Part shown: piece by piece, positions 20,665 through 33,438 of the stretch
Layout: each line of letters starts with the position of its first letter
How positions within the stretch are numbered: position 1 is the stretch's first letter
Source of the DNA: Sesamum alatum
Lineage: Eukaryota > Streptophyta > Magnoliopsida > Lamiales > Pedaliaceae
Assembly: GCA_034509735.1 (NCBI GenBank)
Contig: JACGWO010000012.1
Location: 25,883,188-25,947,187 of the forward strand
Direction of reading: 5' to 3'
DNA length: 64,000 nt
Translations under genes and position numbers: made by a program
Notes under the pieces: model-generated
Told to the model about the DNA's origin: nothing
What the model saw: only the letters and a program-made list of their open reading frames with translations
Databases searched by the model: none

Positions 20665-22359
20665 TCACCAAGAATGCCGACTGCCTAATCGCATCTTCCT
20701 ACGGAAAGGTCTGCACGCTTCAATGCTAAGATCGACAGCAGCTGCAAGAGCCATAAAAATGGCGGCATCCTCCACACACGTCACGTGTCTCATGGCTAGT
20801 TGCACCAGGGGCTTGCTGCATTTGCCTTCCCCTTGCACTCTACAGCTCATAACAAACCCACCGGTAACAGGGCTTAGTGCTGCAAAATCTCCACTGCTCT
20901 GTGGACTCGGCACTGGAGTTGCTGCACCACGAATCTGGCGATCCGTATCTATATAGAACTCCCCACCCTTTTCCGCGTTGATCAATAACTCGGACATGAG
21001 AAATTCACCACCCTCCTGTCCGTCGGAGAAAACATGGAAGCGGAAGCAAATAGAATCTCGGATTCCTCGTTCACGCCATACTTCGAGCTTTCCCCACGGC
21101 TGCCAGCTCTCGGGCCTGCATGCATCGGGGCGGACAATCAACCAGGCTCCTGGGTTGGATTTGGCAACCCAATCACAACCTGATGATGGAACAAAAGGAG
21201 TCGTTATGAAGGCTGCTGCAACAGCCGAGCCAGAGAGATCGTGTATCTTAACCTTCCACCCCTTCCTTTCTCTTCTCTCGATATCCTGGTAGGAACCATC
21301 ACCTGAACTTGGCCAGAAGGAGCTAAGCGGATCTACCTGGGATACCCTGTAAATTTATATTTAAAATAAGAAACAGATAGTCATCATCAACATAGCCTAT
21401 CAATTTTCAAATTCTACAGCAATGATACGTCAAGTGTATTCTTAAGAGACTGCCACAATCTTCGGCTACAATAAGGCGCAAAATAGGTAGGAACTTATTT
21501 TCTACTTTCGCAATAAAAATTAGCAAATGGGTATCCGTGCGTGAGAGCCAGCCATGGAAAGAGGAAGAAAGTTGTGAATTGAAAGCTCCAAACGATCAAG
21601 AAAACTAGCATGTGAGCCAGTAGGCATCAAGGAAAAACAAGCTTTTTTAGTCATTTACTTTTCAGGTCCACGTGAATAAGTTAGCTTCCAAGACATAGTG
21701 CAACAAACAGCGAAAAGGTGAAAAGGAAACGAGCAAGCATTTCAGTATCACCTGTCTCGACTAAACTTGCAGCTGAAAATGGGCTGCTTGACGGTGCCTT
21801 GAAGCTGAACAACTTGTGGGCTTAATTTAGTCTCATCTTCAAATTGAAACACGTATCTTGGATCAGGATCTAGTTTCACCCTTAAATGAAGCTCTGCTCC
21901 TGGTTTTCCACTCTCCTGCCTGTTCTTGCCGATGCCAATCCAGCCACTGAAAAGAATGACCGGCTTTCCTTCACCCCATTCAGGACCCACATTCAACTTA
22001 AATGCTCCAATCTGCTGCCTTTTGATACCAACACCACAGTGGCTGCCCTTCCTCCCTGTAAAGACCACTATCTCGAGACATGCATGAGAGGCATAGAAAC
22101 ATCCAGGTGCCAACAAGGCTTTCAAGTCCGACTCTTCGAGATAAAAGCTTGAGGCAACACTGGGAGAATTAGGCGTCGCTTCAGGAGATGATATAAAGGG
22201 GATTGGTGTGGTCTGGACAGGGAAGCCGCGAAGACGAATCTCACATACACATGGAGAAGAAAATGCAGGAATACCAGATTTTGCTGCAGTTGGAGCCGTC
22301 CCGGGAATTCTAATCCCCAGAGACCCAATTGACAACCTAATAAAAGCCTGAGGATCCAT
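20665..22359 (-). CDS. ASG1: DUF1005 family protein, ASG1-like
   Basis: Two exons (21752-22359 and 20665-21346, minus strand) join in phase to 429 residues, the usual size for DUF1005. The start MDPQAFIRLSIGSLGIRIP, then FPVQTTPIP, SFYLEESDLKALLAPGCFY, GPEWGEGKPVILFSGW and QPIFSCKFSRDR before the intron are family signatures. After it come GWKVKIHDLSGSAVAAAFIT, GCDWVAKSNPGAWLIVRP and DAAIFMALAAAVDLSI. By recall the match to Arabidopsis At5g17640 (ABIOTIC STRESS GENE 1) is strong. ASG1 proteins are stress- and ABA-responsive and have no known biochemical activity. The long span between this ATG and about 23.8 kb looks like a leader with its own intron. The symbol is given by family resemblance. 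Confidence 0.88.
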
Positions 22360-24240
22360 TTCTGTCAGAAGTATTTGTCCATTTTGCTGGAAGCTTGTTT
22401 TAGCATCAGATTAAAGGTCTGTCACATAAACACATAATTAGGATAGGTTCTTGAATGGTAAGTAAGCCAAGTGGTATTTAACTGAAGAACAAATATGCTT
22501 CGCTCTTATTTGAAACCAGCCTTTTGAAACTTAAGATACATGAAGATTCAGTTTATCGTATCTTAGGAAAGTTCAGTTCTCTCATATAAGCTTGGCCCAC
22601 CAATCATGACAATTCACCATATTGATTTAAGTCTCATGCACAAAATGATAGGAGGCAGGGATTATCCGATAAAGAAGGAAGGATAAGCGAAAAGAAAGAA
22701 ATGAAAGGAAAAATGGGAAAATAGGCTGGCAATCAAGAACTCATTAATTTTCCTCCATAGAGCAGAAGTTTAGCCAATCGCATATATATAGTCAAGAATC
22801 TTACAGCAAAATGGTTTAAGTAAAGATCAGGAAAAGTAACCTGGAATTTTTATACCTTCAATCACACTTAAAGATGCAATAAGCTACCTTTTATGGATAC
22901 GACCAATTATTTTTCTCCATGCTTCGTTTTCTCGAACGCAGTTTAGTTCTTCAACGCACATTTGGAAAAGAAGTAATGAAATGGAAGCAGGGGATTTAAG
23001 GACATGTCATGTGTTGATTGTCTCTAGTTTACTTACAAAGTCCGTTCGCAGAACTATATGCAGAGCAATTTGGTTTAAATAGACATTAAATTCACAAGAT
23101 TCAGTAAATTCAACTCGACTAACGCCCACATACTGCCAAGAGTTATGTGATGGATTCTTACCCCTAAGTGCAAAAGAAGCAAAAATCTGATTCCGATTAA
23201 AAGCAAATTTCAGCCCGTAATAACCGGAAGTAATCTCTACAGCAGCCTCTAAACATCTGCCACGCTTTGTCGAAACATTGAGCATTTACGACTGCCAATC
23301 TAATTCTAGACAGCCTTTTGCTTCTACCTACAACTGTTTACTAACTTGAATAGAACTGAACTAGAATTTCTGAAACCCTCCCATCTTTTCTCTTACCAAA
23401 TCCTCAAACTGCAGTAATTCCATTCTTCTTGTTATCTTTCTTTTGTTAATTCCTGGCTCTAAATTCTTGCTCAATTCTCACTCATCCTCCACACCATACA
23501 CACACAGAAACCTGATAATCACTTCACTTCTTTAACTTACTCCTAGTAGACATAAAAATCAAAACTTGGAGTGATTTAATCAATCTGCTCCCTTCACCAA
23601 AACATCAAGAAAAAACAAGAATCACAAAGGGATGAACAGTCAAGTACATGCAAACCATAAAAAACATCTCCAAACATAACCCCATAAGCAATTGGAAAGC
23701 CACACAAGAAAGTCAAATTCACTAAAACCCCAGAAAAAAATTACAAGCACTTAAGACACATTTCAAGAGCACAAGAAGACCATGCAACAACAAAAGATTA
23801 ACAAAAAGAACCCACCTTTGCAATCAACAAAAGTCTTACTTCTCCCCTGGAAACCCCACTCCAAAAATCAAGAATTCAGCCCAGAAAGCTGCTGAATTTC
23901 CCAATAAAGCAAGGGCTCAAGGTCCAGACTTTCACTCTCTTTTCAGCAAAACACACACACACTGAAAATGGGTTCACATCCCTTTCTCTCTTTTCTTCTG
24001 CAGATCCAAGAAAGATAATGCAGAGTGATCAAAAAGAAAGGGTTTTGATAAACAAAAAAAAAAAAAAGATGGGGGCTACGAATGATTGGAGCAGACCACC
24101 AAAAACAACCCCCAAGAATAATAATCACACAGATCACGAGAAATGCATAACTGTGTGTGTATGAATGTGTTCTTGGGTGGAAGAAGTATGGTATATGGTG
24201 TGTGTTTATGTGCGTGTATTGTGTGTGTACACCGCACACT
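22360..24240 (-). promoter_or_regulatory. Probable 5' leader with intron, and promoter, of the DUF1005 gene
   Basis: Directly before the ATG, the minus strand reads TTCTGACAG then AAATGG, an acceptor-like site. Near 23.8 kb the minus strand has a donor-like GCAAAG then GTGGGT. A leader intron of about 1.4 kb is therefore plausible. The TG/CA-rich DNA at 24.14-24.27 kb would lie in the promoter. No coding ORF is credible here. Confidence 0.35.
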
Positions 24241-27200
24241 GCGTGTATTGTGTGTGCCGCGTACGGTTTCTGGGTATGAACAAATTGGCGGAGAAAGTGA
24301 AGGAATATATTTGCTTTGCTTCTATAAAATTACTTACCTCTTCTTACAACAACTGACGTATGAGTGGATGACAGTACACATTTCTACGTTTCTACTGTAC
24401 AAATATACGTGTACTCTGCGTCCAATGTTTGTACTTTTTCTTTTCTCATATAAATCTTTGTACTTTTCATTATTACATCGAAATTTAATTACGTATATTA
24501 ATACTTAGTAGATCTTCTCATTTATTATGTTAATTAATTCATCCAAGACAATTAGAAATATACCATTGACAATTCTTGTCCGTTATTGTATTAATGTATT
24601 AATTAAGGATGAATTAAAAACAATTAATAATCCCCTCATTTAATACAACGAAACTACAATCAAAATTAATTAACACATACCTTTTAATTTGATTTTAGTT
24701 ACCATTTTCCTTGTAGAATATTAAAATCTCAATTTTCCATTTCTAAATAAATGATATATGTACAATACATCGTACCCATTTAAAAATTTAAGTTATTAAA
24801 AAAGAAAAATTATTTAATATATTCATAAAACTCGTTCACTTGTACCTCTTAAAATCTCTCTTTTATAAATAATCGAACTTTGATGTTATGTTCAACGATC
24901 ATCCCGTTTAAAAATTTAAACAGTTAGAAAAGCGAATCATTTAATATCTAAATGTGCATATGGTAAAATCGAATATTTAATTTTTAATTAATTATGTAAT
25001 TAATATATATAAGTAGATATAGAAAGAATGTGTATATATAGGGGGAGTGGGGCCTTTGTTGGTGGGGGGTAGGGAAATTGGATACAGCTGTAACCAACGC
25101 CTTTGTACATTATGGAGAGAATAGTTTCCAGATGAGAATGACTTCATTTCCTCAACTCTTTTTATTTTCCTAACTATATTACAAAATTAATATATATATT
25201 TTTTACTTTTATAATAAGATTATTATATTATAGAATTAAATATTTAAATTATATCGTATTTAATAATTGTATTTCGACATAAGAATGAATGCTCGTCCCG
25301 ACTATAGAGGGTGTTTATAAGCTTTTTCTTAATTTATTTACAAGATTGTAACAAACTCATTCAAGTTTGATCATATTAAGTATGAAACTGTAATGATGAC
25401 GTTTTCGCCAAACACCCTCTGAATACGGAGAGGCACTACTATGATAACGTTTAGGGTAGTTGTTGAGGAGTGTATTGTTGACTTACATTATATGACAATA
25501 ATTTGTCCTGTAGCGAGATTACAGTCGAAATATGACGCTTAATTATACTGTTGTAAGGATTTAAATATTTAAGTTTATCGTTGCTAAGAGCTACAAAATC
25601 TTGACAAAGTGGCGGACGATTGATCTAACAACCACATAGTTATAATAGTTGAATAAAGTAGGTATTCAATTTTTTTAAGAACTTAAGTACTACAAATTTG
25701 ATTATAAACCCCATTAATTTATAAGTTAGATGTAGGAGAATAATTATTATTGTAATCATCATCAAAAGTGGTGTGTTTATGTTAAGTACATGGGACAATT
25801 GTTAATAACATTGTTAAGGAAAAAATAATGTGTATTACAGCTAACATAAAATCATGCTTAAATGTTGACAAATCTTTATCATTACATTGTAATCATTCTC
25901 AAAATCAAAGCAACCAAAAGTTGACTAACCCATATAATTTTTATACATGAACCCCATTATTGATTCTCATTAAAAAATGTGAAAGCAAAAAAATATATTA
26001 TTTGCTATTTAATTATTGCAATTAGATAAATATTTAACAATGTTTTTTCAACTCTGGAAAGCTATTAATCCCCCCCCCCCCAGAAAAAAAAAACACATTT
26101 AAACATATAAAAAAACAAAAAGTTACCATTTTTTTCTTAGAAATAAAAAATAATAATAATTTTAGTGATTTCAACAAGAACATGAGACAAATATTTTAGA
26201 TATTTATTTTGAAATAAAAAAGATTCATAGTGGGAATGTATTTTTGCTAGGGGACCAACTTTTGTAGAAAACAACAAGGACAAATCAAATCCATTTTGTT
26301 CCATAAGCAATAGAGCTCTAGAGCTTGGCAACATCGGCTATTTTTTGCTTTTTTTTATTCTTTTTTCCTTTTTTTTTTAACAGAATCAGACAGTCATGTA
26401 TTCTGATATATCAAGATATTAAAGACTAATTACGTACATCAATAAATTAAAAAAAAATCAAAACCTAATAAATAACGATAGATACACGGTATGTGTAGAA
26501 ACTATTACAGAAATAGAAAAATACTCATCTGTACTCAAACTTTTCTATAAAATGAAATTTTGAAACCTCAACCTTATCATTAGAACAAGACCTCATAAGC
26601 AGCTTCTGATGATAAGGTTGTCGAACCCTGAAATCATGGGAGCTGATTGGTCTGAACTTATAATGATTTGGAGAAACAAACAAAAGACAAATCAAGAGTG
26701 GATTTTGATGATTTATCAAAAGAGGCTACCACATGGGATCTATCTAAGTACTAAAAAAAGTTGGCAAGAAATGGCCAACCAAAAAGAAGTCCCTTTTGGT
26801 TTTACTTTCAGCTTTTTTTTCTTCTTTTATTTTATAAGTGCCCAAAAAATATATTAAAAAGACATTTTTTCTAGTCTTGACTAAGTTGATGATATAATAA
26901 AATAGACATACAAAAGTTGATGATTCTCAATACATGAAACCATAATTTGTCCATTTATATGGACAAATTTTGTCATCCTATGTTGTCTCTTAGGTACATT
27001 CATTTTGTAGTTACTAAAGCTTTGTTTGTGTTTTTATTTTTGTTATTAGTTTTCATTTTCCATTTGTTTGAAAATGTGACAACGTGTTTATTAATTTTAT
27101 GCGTTTTTACTCGAAAATATATTTACTATCTTCTGACTTAGATCATTTTTTTTACATATGTATTCATGGATACATATATTTTCATTTATTAGTTTGATTA

Positions 27201-28626
27201 AATAATAAGATATATTGTCGATATGCGAACGACATTGCTAATGATTTGGAATTATAAAGAAAAGTACCACTGTTAATTTCATTCAAATAGAAAAAGAGTT
27301 TAATGCAGTAAAATTCCCTGTAAAAATAATAATTAGCAAAATAACTCCTTTTATGAAAAATGAAAAGAGTAACGCGACTCTCAAATTTTCTTTAAAAAAA
27401 CAAAAACAAAAGACAATGCAACCCAGAGAAATGATGTTGACTGAACTCACACCAAAGTATGAACATACGGCTAACGTTTCAAAAGTAGATAGCTTTTGAG
27501 GTAGACATAGCAACTATAAGTGTCCGTAAATCCAACCCAAAACTAGTAAATTTGAGTCAAATCTACAGTTTTTGGTCAAATAAAATTATTTCTACCTCTC
27601 GAGACTTTGTCAACGAAAGCATATGCATATCGATGTAAATAATTAAAATGTCCCCAAAAGCCCAAACATTGTAAAAATTGATTAATATTTTAAGAATTCA
27701 CGGCGTTTTTCACTCTAGTTAATTCCAACAGAATATGACTCGCTAACACCAATAAACTTAACAACCATATAATTATTACTGGATAAACAGATCACATCTG
27801 GTCAATACACTTTGACTATTTTATATACACAGTTCTCAAATGATATGTATATTTTCTTAATACATTTATTACCATTCGAGTTATTTTCATACAAATTTTA
27901 TTAACTTAAGTATCGAAGGACTTAATACAAGATTTAAAATCATGAAAAATCAACATCAACCTCAAATCATATATATATAATTAAAAAAAAAAAAAAACTT
28001 AAGAAGTGTATGGGAAAAATATTAGGTGAGTATACAAAATAAATGCATAATAGTGTATTGATGAGTGACAGGTAACGAGGAAGTGAAGTAGCGGCGCGTT
28101 TGGGCCCCAAAAGAGCGACTTTGCTGCCCAATAGCACATGCTAGCGCTTTAAGCAAGCCGCACCACAAATTCAATAACACTTTCCCCAAACAACCACCCT
28201 CCACAAAAATTTCAGATATAAACTACCCAACAAAATAAATAAATTAGCTGCAGATGTCTTTATTTTTCTTATTATTAAAACTTAGATTAAATGGAAATAT
28301 TAAAATTTGAATAAGATATTTTCCGATGTTGCATCTTAGGGATGTAAACGAATCAAATCGGATGTATATAGTATTGTTTAAACTTATTTGAATTATTATC
28401 GAACTTGAAAAATTATGTTTGAACTTGATTTGGCAGTAATCGAATCGAGTTTGAACTGTTAGTTTTAGTTGAATCAAACATGAGTTGAGCTTGAGTAATT
28501 CAGTATTTTTGAAGTATATATATAATTTGTCTTTTTGTTAATTAATTGAGTTGAGCTCGTCGAGCTTGAAAGGTCATTGAATGAAAAACTGTGTTCAAGT
28601 TTTGTTTGTTAAGCTCATTTAATAAA

Positions 28627-29049
28627 GTGTAAATTATATCTACTTCTCCTGATGTTTGACTTAATTACAAATACCCCCTTGTTATTTGAAAAATTACAAA
28701 TACCCCCTCTGAGATTTGTAATTTTCAACCAAAGGCCCAAAATTGACCATTTTGTCCTTGATTTTTTTTTTTTAAATTATAGAAAAATCAGTCGATGCAA
28801 ATTGCATTATTAACTTTTCTGTGTAAAAAATTTAAGATTCTCTCCCTGCGCATTGTAGTCTAAAAAATCAAATAATTTAAAAAATTAAATAAAATACATA
28901 AGGGCATTTCGGTCAATTTACCCATAAAAATGGATGAAAATGAGTTATTTGTTAGACGATTACAAACCTCAAGATGGTATTTATAATTTTTCAAACAACG
29001 AGTATTTGTAGTTGTACCAAATCTCAGAAGAGGTAATTATAATTTACAC
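28627..29049. mobile_element. Foldback MITE, family A, copy 4
   Basis: It starts GTGTAAATTATATCTAC and ends with AATTATAATTTACAC. It is flanked by a perfect 9-bp duplication, TTTAATAAA (28618-28626 and 29050-29058). This is the cleanest support for the Mutator-type duplication length of the family. Confidence 0.85.
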
Positions 29050-29548
29050 TTTAATAAAATTCCCCTGAGTGTTTATTGATCGATCTCGAATCGAGCGTCG
29101 AGTAGTTGCATGCATGTACAAAATACTGAATGCATGATGATTGACATATATATTTATCCATGTACCCATTATGCAAAGCAAATGATGCAGTATGGACAAT
29201 CCCCCTATTTAAATAATATGAAATTCGATTGTCATTAAAATAAAAATATATGGTAGTGTTTGTCTATTTTTTTTATATTAATTTGCCATTAAATATGATT
29301 GTGTAAGTCATTGATGGTTGATTAATTCTTAATTGTTAATCAATTATTAAAAGTAGTACTATTATGATGTAATGATATGTAATTGTTAAATTCATTAAAA
29401 AATAATCATCTTTGTTTTTTAGATTATGATCATGAACTTGTGTAAATGGTGATTTAATTATTCATATATTTTGAGTCTTTGATGGGATAACAATCATCAT
29501 ATGCAGTGGTTGCATAATGATGTATGATGTGGGTAAAATTATAAATAG

Positions 29549-29660
29549 AGTAAATTACAATGGTCTTTCTTGAAATTTGTCATAATTATAAAACTTTCCA
29601 ATTGTTTGAAAAATTACAGATACTCTTCTAAAATTAATGACCGTCTAATAAATACCCCCT
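29549..29660. mobile_element. Truncated family A MITE
   Basis: Only one end of the family is present. AGTAAATTACAATGGTC starts it, followed by GTCATAATTATAAAAC-like text and the GACCGTCTAATAAATACCCC block, where similarity stops. No matching opposite end follows. Confidence 0.5.
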
Positions 29661-29914
29661 AAAATTAATGACATCAGACTTCATATATGTTTTGTCGCTA
29701 AATCCATAGATAATAATGCCAGAGCTAGTGTTTATTTATAGAGCTCTAATTTTCAGAGTTCGAATAGATGAGCTCGTGTAAAATGTCTGTTAGAAGCTGA
29801 TATTCTTTACACAAATTTCTACTTTTTAGTCTTTTTAATATTTCTTCCCTCATTAATTTCAGGATCCAAGATATTATCATTTTTGGACGGGAGAAAAAAT
29901 TTGTCAGTTCTATA

Positions 29915-30085
29915 ATAGTTCAACCAAAAGGTTGTGAAATTTGAGTTTATGAACGTGGGTGTATGTCTACTTTTATAATAATTTCTTGTTTTTTGTCTCG
30001 TTTAAATATATTTATTAATTTATAAATTATTAATATATTGAATTAGCCTTTAAATTTGAACGTACTGAATTGCATACTATAAAAA
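29915..30085. repeat. Dispersed AT-rich repeat, copy 1
   Basis: It shares a long alignable stretch with 36565-36735: CTACTTTTATAATAATTTCTT, then ATATATTTATTAATTT, then TATATTGAATTAGCC here. The other copy has TTACTTTTATAGTAATTTCTT and similar blocks in the same order. It may be a SINE or MITE tail. No ends were identified. Confidence 0.45.
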
Positions 30086-30409
30086 TAAATAAAAAAAATT
30101 GTGAGTTGGTTCAATTAGGTGAAAGAGTGAGATGTTTGTGAGTTAGAGTGAATGAAATGTAATCTCCCTCGAGATCCGAACAAGCAAGATTGGAGCCGAG
30201 ATCTTATCATCAAATCCCTTTGAATTCAGAGAATGTGGTAAGTTGTATGTATACAATCATTTATGTCCGTTAGTTCACTATATTCAGTTTTATCGATTAT
30301 TAATATTGAATAGAAATAATTACAAACAATCAAATTAATAGTATTACATAAACTAACACCTAATTATTACAATAGGAAATCATACCTACTATACAATAGA
30401 AATAACATC

Positions 30410-30500
30410 AACTCACGCAGGGATTTGAATCCATGACATCTAGGATCATGGAGCCTCAACTTTGCCAACGAAGTTATGCCTCCTCGACTCACCCCAGAGT
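30410..30500 (-). repeat. SINE-like tRNA head
   Basis: On the minus strand, GGCATAACTTCGTTGGCAAA resembles an A box and ATGGATTCAAATCCCTGC resembles a B box, about 45 bp apart, as in a degenerate tRNA-derived SINE head. The body would run toward lower coordinates. No poly(A) or target duplication was found. Confidence 0.35.
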
Positions 30501-31079
30501 CCATTGGACGTTACAATTGTTTCCAAATCTCTAAGGTTACATTTGAATTGGTAGATTTTGATTTGATGGAATGATTTAAAAATAATAGTTTTAAATAATA
30601 ATAGAAATCATTCAAGAAAATTTAATGTAAAAATTAGAATTAAATTATTTCAAATTAATCGTACCAGAACATATGATTGATGCATTTAATATTATTTAAT
30701 CAAAATTTATAAGGTGTTTACTTTTTTTTAATTATAGTTTCTTTTCCAAAATTAATGTGACATTCTGATCTCAGCGTGAGATAATTTATAATCAGTTATT
30801 AGGTACACAAATTCTAGAAAGTGGCTCTTCTTATGTGTGTAAAAAGATGGCTCCTGCACTTGTCATGTAATTGATTTGGTTCGACTAGACATAATTTGGT
30901 AAGAATTTTTCGTACGTACAAAAATTGTCATATATCATATTTTAGAAAAAATTATACATTAAATAAAAATGATATAATAAGATTTGAAATAAAAAATACG
31001 AATTGTACTCCACTAATTGGCTGAATTTTCCTGCGGAGGGAAACACATCTCGCTCTCGCTATCTCTCTCTTACAAAGAA

Positions 31080-31385
31080 GGGTATGTCGACAGAATCAAG
31101 CAACTGTAGACATTATGAAATGAAGGTAATTTGTGGGGACTCTGCTCTTTAATATTCAACATCTCTGATATAGGCAAGCGTCCCACATTGGTTGCAGACG
31201 AAGAGTTTGACTGACTTATAAGCCCCGAGACCTTCTCTCCCTGGCGAGGAACCGTGAGGCTCATACGTAGCTAAAGCAGACAATACCTCACGCAACGGAC
31301 ACCGATCAAGTCGCAAGCTGCATCAATTACAACTCTAACATTTGATGTGGACGTGTTCATAATCAATATATCATTCATTTTCCAA
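31080..31385. repeat. Dispersed repeat carrying a USE-TATA motif pair
   Basis: GTCCCACATTG (31180-31190) resembles the plant snRNA upstream sequence element. CTTATAAG follows at 31215-31222, a gap of about 25 bp. The text around it (CCGTGAGG, then GCAGACAATA) resembles a repeat I recall in other dicots that carries TCCCACATCGG and TTATAAGG. This is more likely a repeat remnant than a functional RNA gene. A TTTT run at about 31378-31381 would be the first Pol III-type stop. Confidence 0.4.
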
Positions 31386-32194
31386 CTTGATCATCCTCAA
31401 CATGCTGGTAATAACTAAAATCATCTGGTCAGATTTAAACCAATTATATATCAAGTGTAACACATCTGTACACTTCATCAATATATCGACTACTTGACCA
31501 AATGGGTGCGAAGAGAGGAGAGGAGACAGGAGCACATGGAGAATGGATATAAGTGAAGGATAACGTACAAGAACATGGACTTGTAAAATACCACACAGAT
31601 TTGGAAAAGCCGTTGGCTCAAACTAAAGATGCAAATACAACGAATAGTGACACTATGTGATGGTGACTTCATGAGGGCTTCTCTACATTACATTATTATG
31701 GTTATTAAAATCATCTCAGTGTCCGTTTGGCTCTGCGATTGATTTGATTAAAAAATATAATTTTTTGTACAATTTAATTATTTTTAATAATTATTTTTAG
31801 AATGTGACGTGATAAAAGCTATAATTATAGGTTTTATTCCTATCGCATTTTTTTTATATTCATTAAATTTTTTTTAATTCTTTTATTTATTTTAAGAATG
31901 AGTTTAGTTTTGAATTTTCGTTACAATTTGTATTTGTATAATTAATTTTAAATTTGTGAATTTAAACGTCATAATTATTTCTTTGAAATCAATCTTTTTA
32001 TAATTAATTCTACAACCGTCGAGCCGAGAAAATTTTTAGCAGGGAAGAATGTACTAGAAGCCTGATCTTGAAAGTGCATGTGGTTGTAGGAAACTGTGCG
32101 TGCATTTGCCTTGTACGTACACGAGCAAGTGGGGGGCTGGACCTCCTCACTTTGTCTACAATCATAAATTTTATATCAACATTTAAAAAAAAAC

Positions 32195-32520
32195 AGCAAA
32201 TTATACTTTTAGTCCCATGAGATAAGAGTTTAAGCACATTTAATCCTATAGCTTTATAAGGATTTCAAAATTGAAAAAAATTACCACATTTAGTTCTCAA
32301 TGGTACCAAAATGAGAAAATTCGATATATTTAGTTTTCTGCTTTACGGGATTTATACGATTAAATGTGTCGAGCTTTTTAAATTTTAAGGTCATTTTGAA
32401 AATTCTATTAAGAATAAGATTCAATATGTTGAATTTTCTCAATTTTGAGACCATTTTAAAAATCTCAAAGTAGAGGACTAAAATTATTTAACTCACTATT
32501 CTATGGGACTTAAAATATTT
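32195..32520. mobile_element. Foldback element, family D
   Basis: It begins AGCAAATTATACTTTTAGTC, continuing CCAT, and ends with ATGGGACTTAAAATATT, the imperfect inverted counterpart. Internal phrases (ATTTTGAGACCATTTT against AAATGAGAAAATTCG) also mirror. It has no coding capacity. The target duplication is not clear. Confidence 0.5.
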
Positions 32521-33438
32521 TTTTTGTCAAAAAAAAACCAAAATGAAAGTTCTACCATGCTTCAATAGAGGCCTCATTTTACTCGTTTTCCTTAATAATA
32601 AGTTTCTTGAATTTGTTTGGATGATTTCATGTTGAAAGGAATTTCAAATTCTCCGACTCTTATTCTTAAAAGTACGTGATGAAATATTGATAAATTTCAA
32701 AGTTTTTCGTATTGCATTTAAAATTCTTTCCCTAAATCCAACTTTAAATCCAAATTCTTCTATTCCTCAGACCCTGCTGCTCATACCTGAATTTGGTTCA
32801 ACAACTCAAGTTCATAATCTTTGGACAATTTAACGAATGTTTTCGTGAAGTTTCATGTATACTAGTAATTTATGACACACTCTATGTGTGTGCAGCTTTT
32901 ATTATTATTTAAAATAAATACTTCTAAAATTTTATTATTTAATGATATATATAAAAATAATAAATTAATATTAAATTTATATAAAAATGAACAAAAATTA
33001 GAAAAAATAACCATTAAACGATAATGGGGAGTGCAAAGTTACATGAGAAAATAAAAAAATTAAATTAACCGTAAAAAACATACCAAAAAAGGAAGAGACA
33101 CAAAGAGTTGTTCTCCCTTAATATACAGTATTGATAGATAGATAGATACTAAAAGTTAACCAAGAAACATATTATATACACAGCCTGAGTTCTAAGAACC
33201 CTAAATTCCCAGAAATTTCAGGTAATAAAAGATTCAGAAATATTATTACCGGCAGCTCTATACGAAGGTATAACGAAACAAACCATGTTCCAACATCAGA
33301 TCACACGAGAATTCATCATCAAGAGGAATAAAAACACAACAACGTCCATTCCATGAGAATCCATCAATACAGAGAATAGAAACGAAAGACGGCGTCAACG
33401 TACGCAATTCATTCAAGAAAAACGAGGACCCTGTCGCG

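Larger units (their letters stand above)
24241..33438. other. 9.2-kb gene-poor, repeat-rich intergenic region
   Basis: No protein gene could be supported on either strand; the short ORFs lack codon pattern and motifs. Visible content is family A MITEs (28627 and a truncated copy at 29549), a dispersed AT-rich repeat (29915), a SINE-like head (about 30410-30500), a half palindromic element (30858), a repeat with a USE-TATA motif pair (31080-31385), a foldback element (32195-32520), and poly(C) at about 26072-26081. Confidence 0.5.

Noticed and set aside
23943..24508. Open frames in the TG/CA-rich tract near 24 kb
   Set aside because: Repetitive His/Cys/Val text produced by a GT-rich microsatellite; no domain.
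31070..31264. 64-codon minus-strand frame in the USE-TATA repeat
   Set aside because: The DNA matches a dispersed non-coding repeat better than a gene, and the peptide has no recognisable features.
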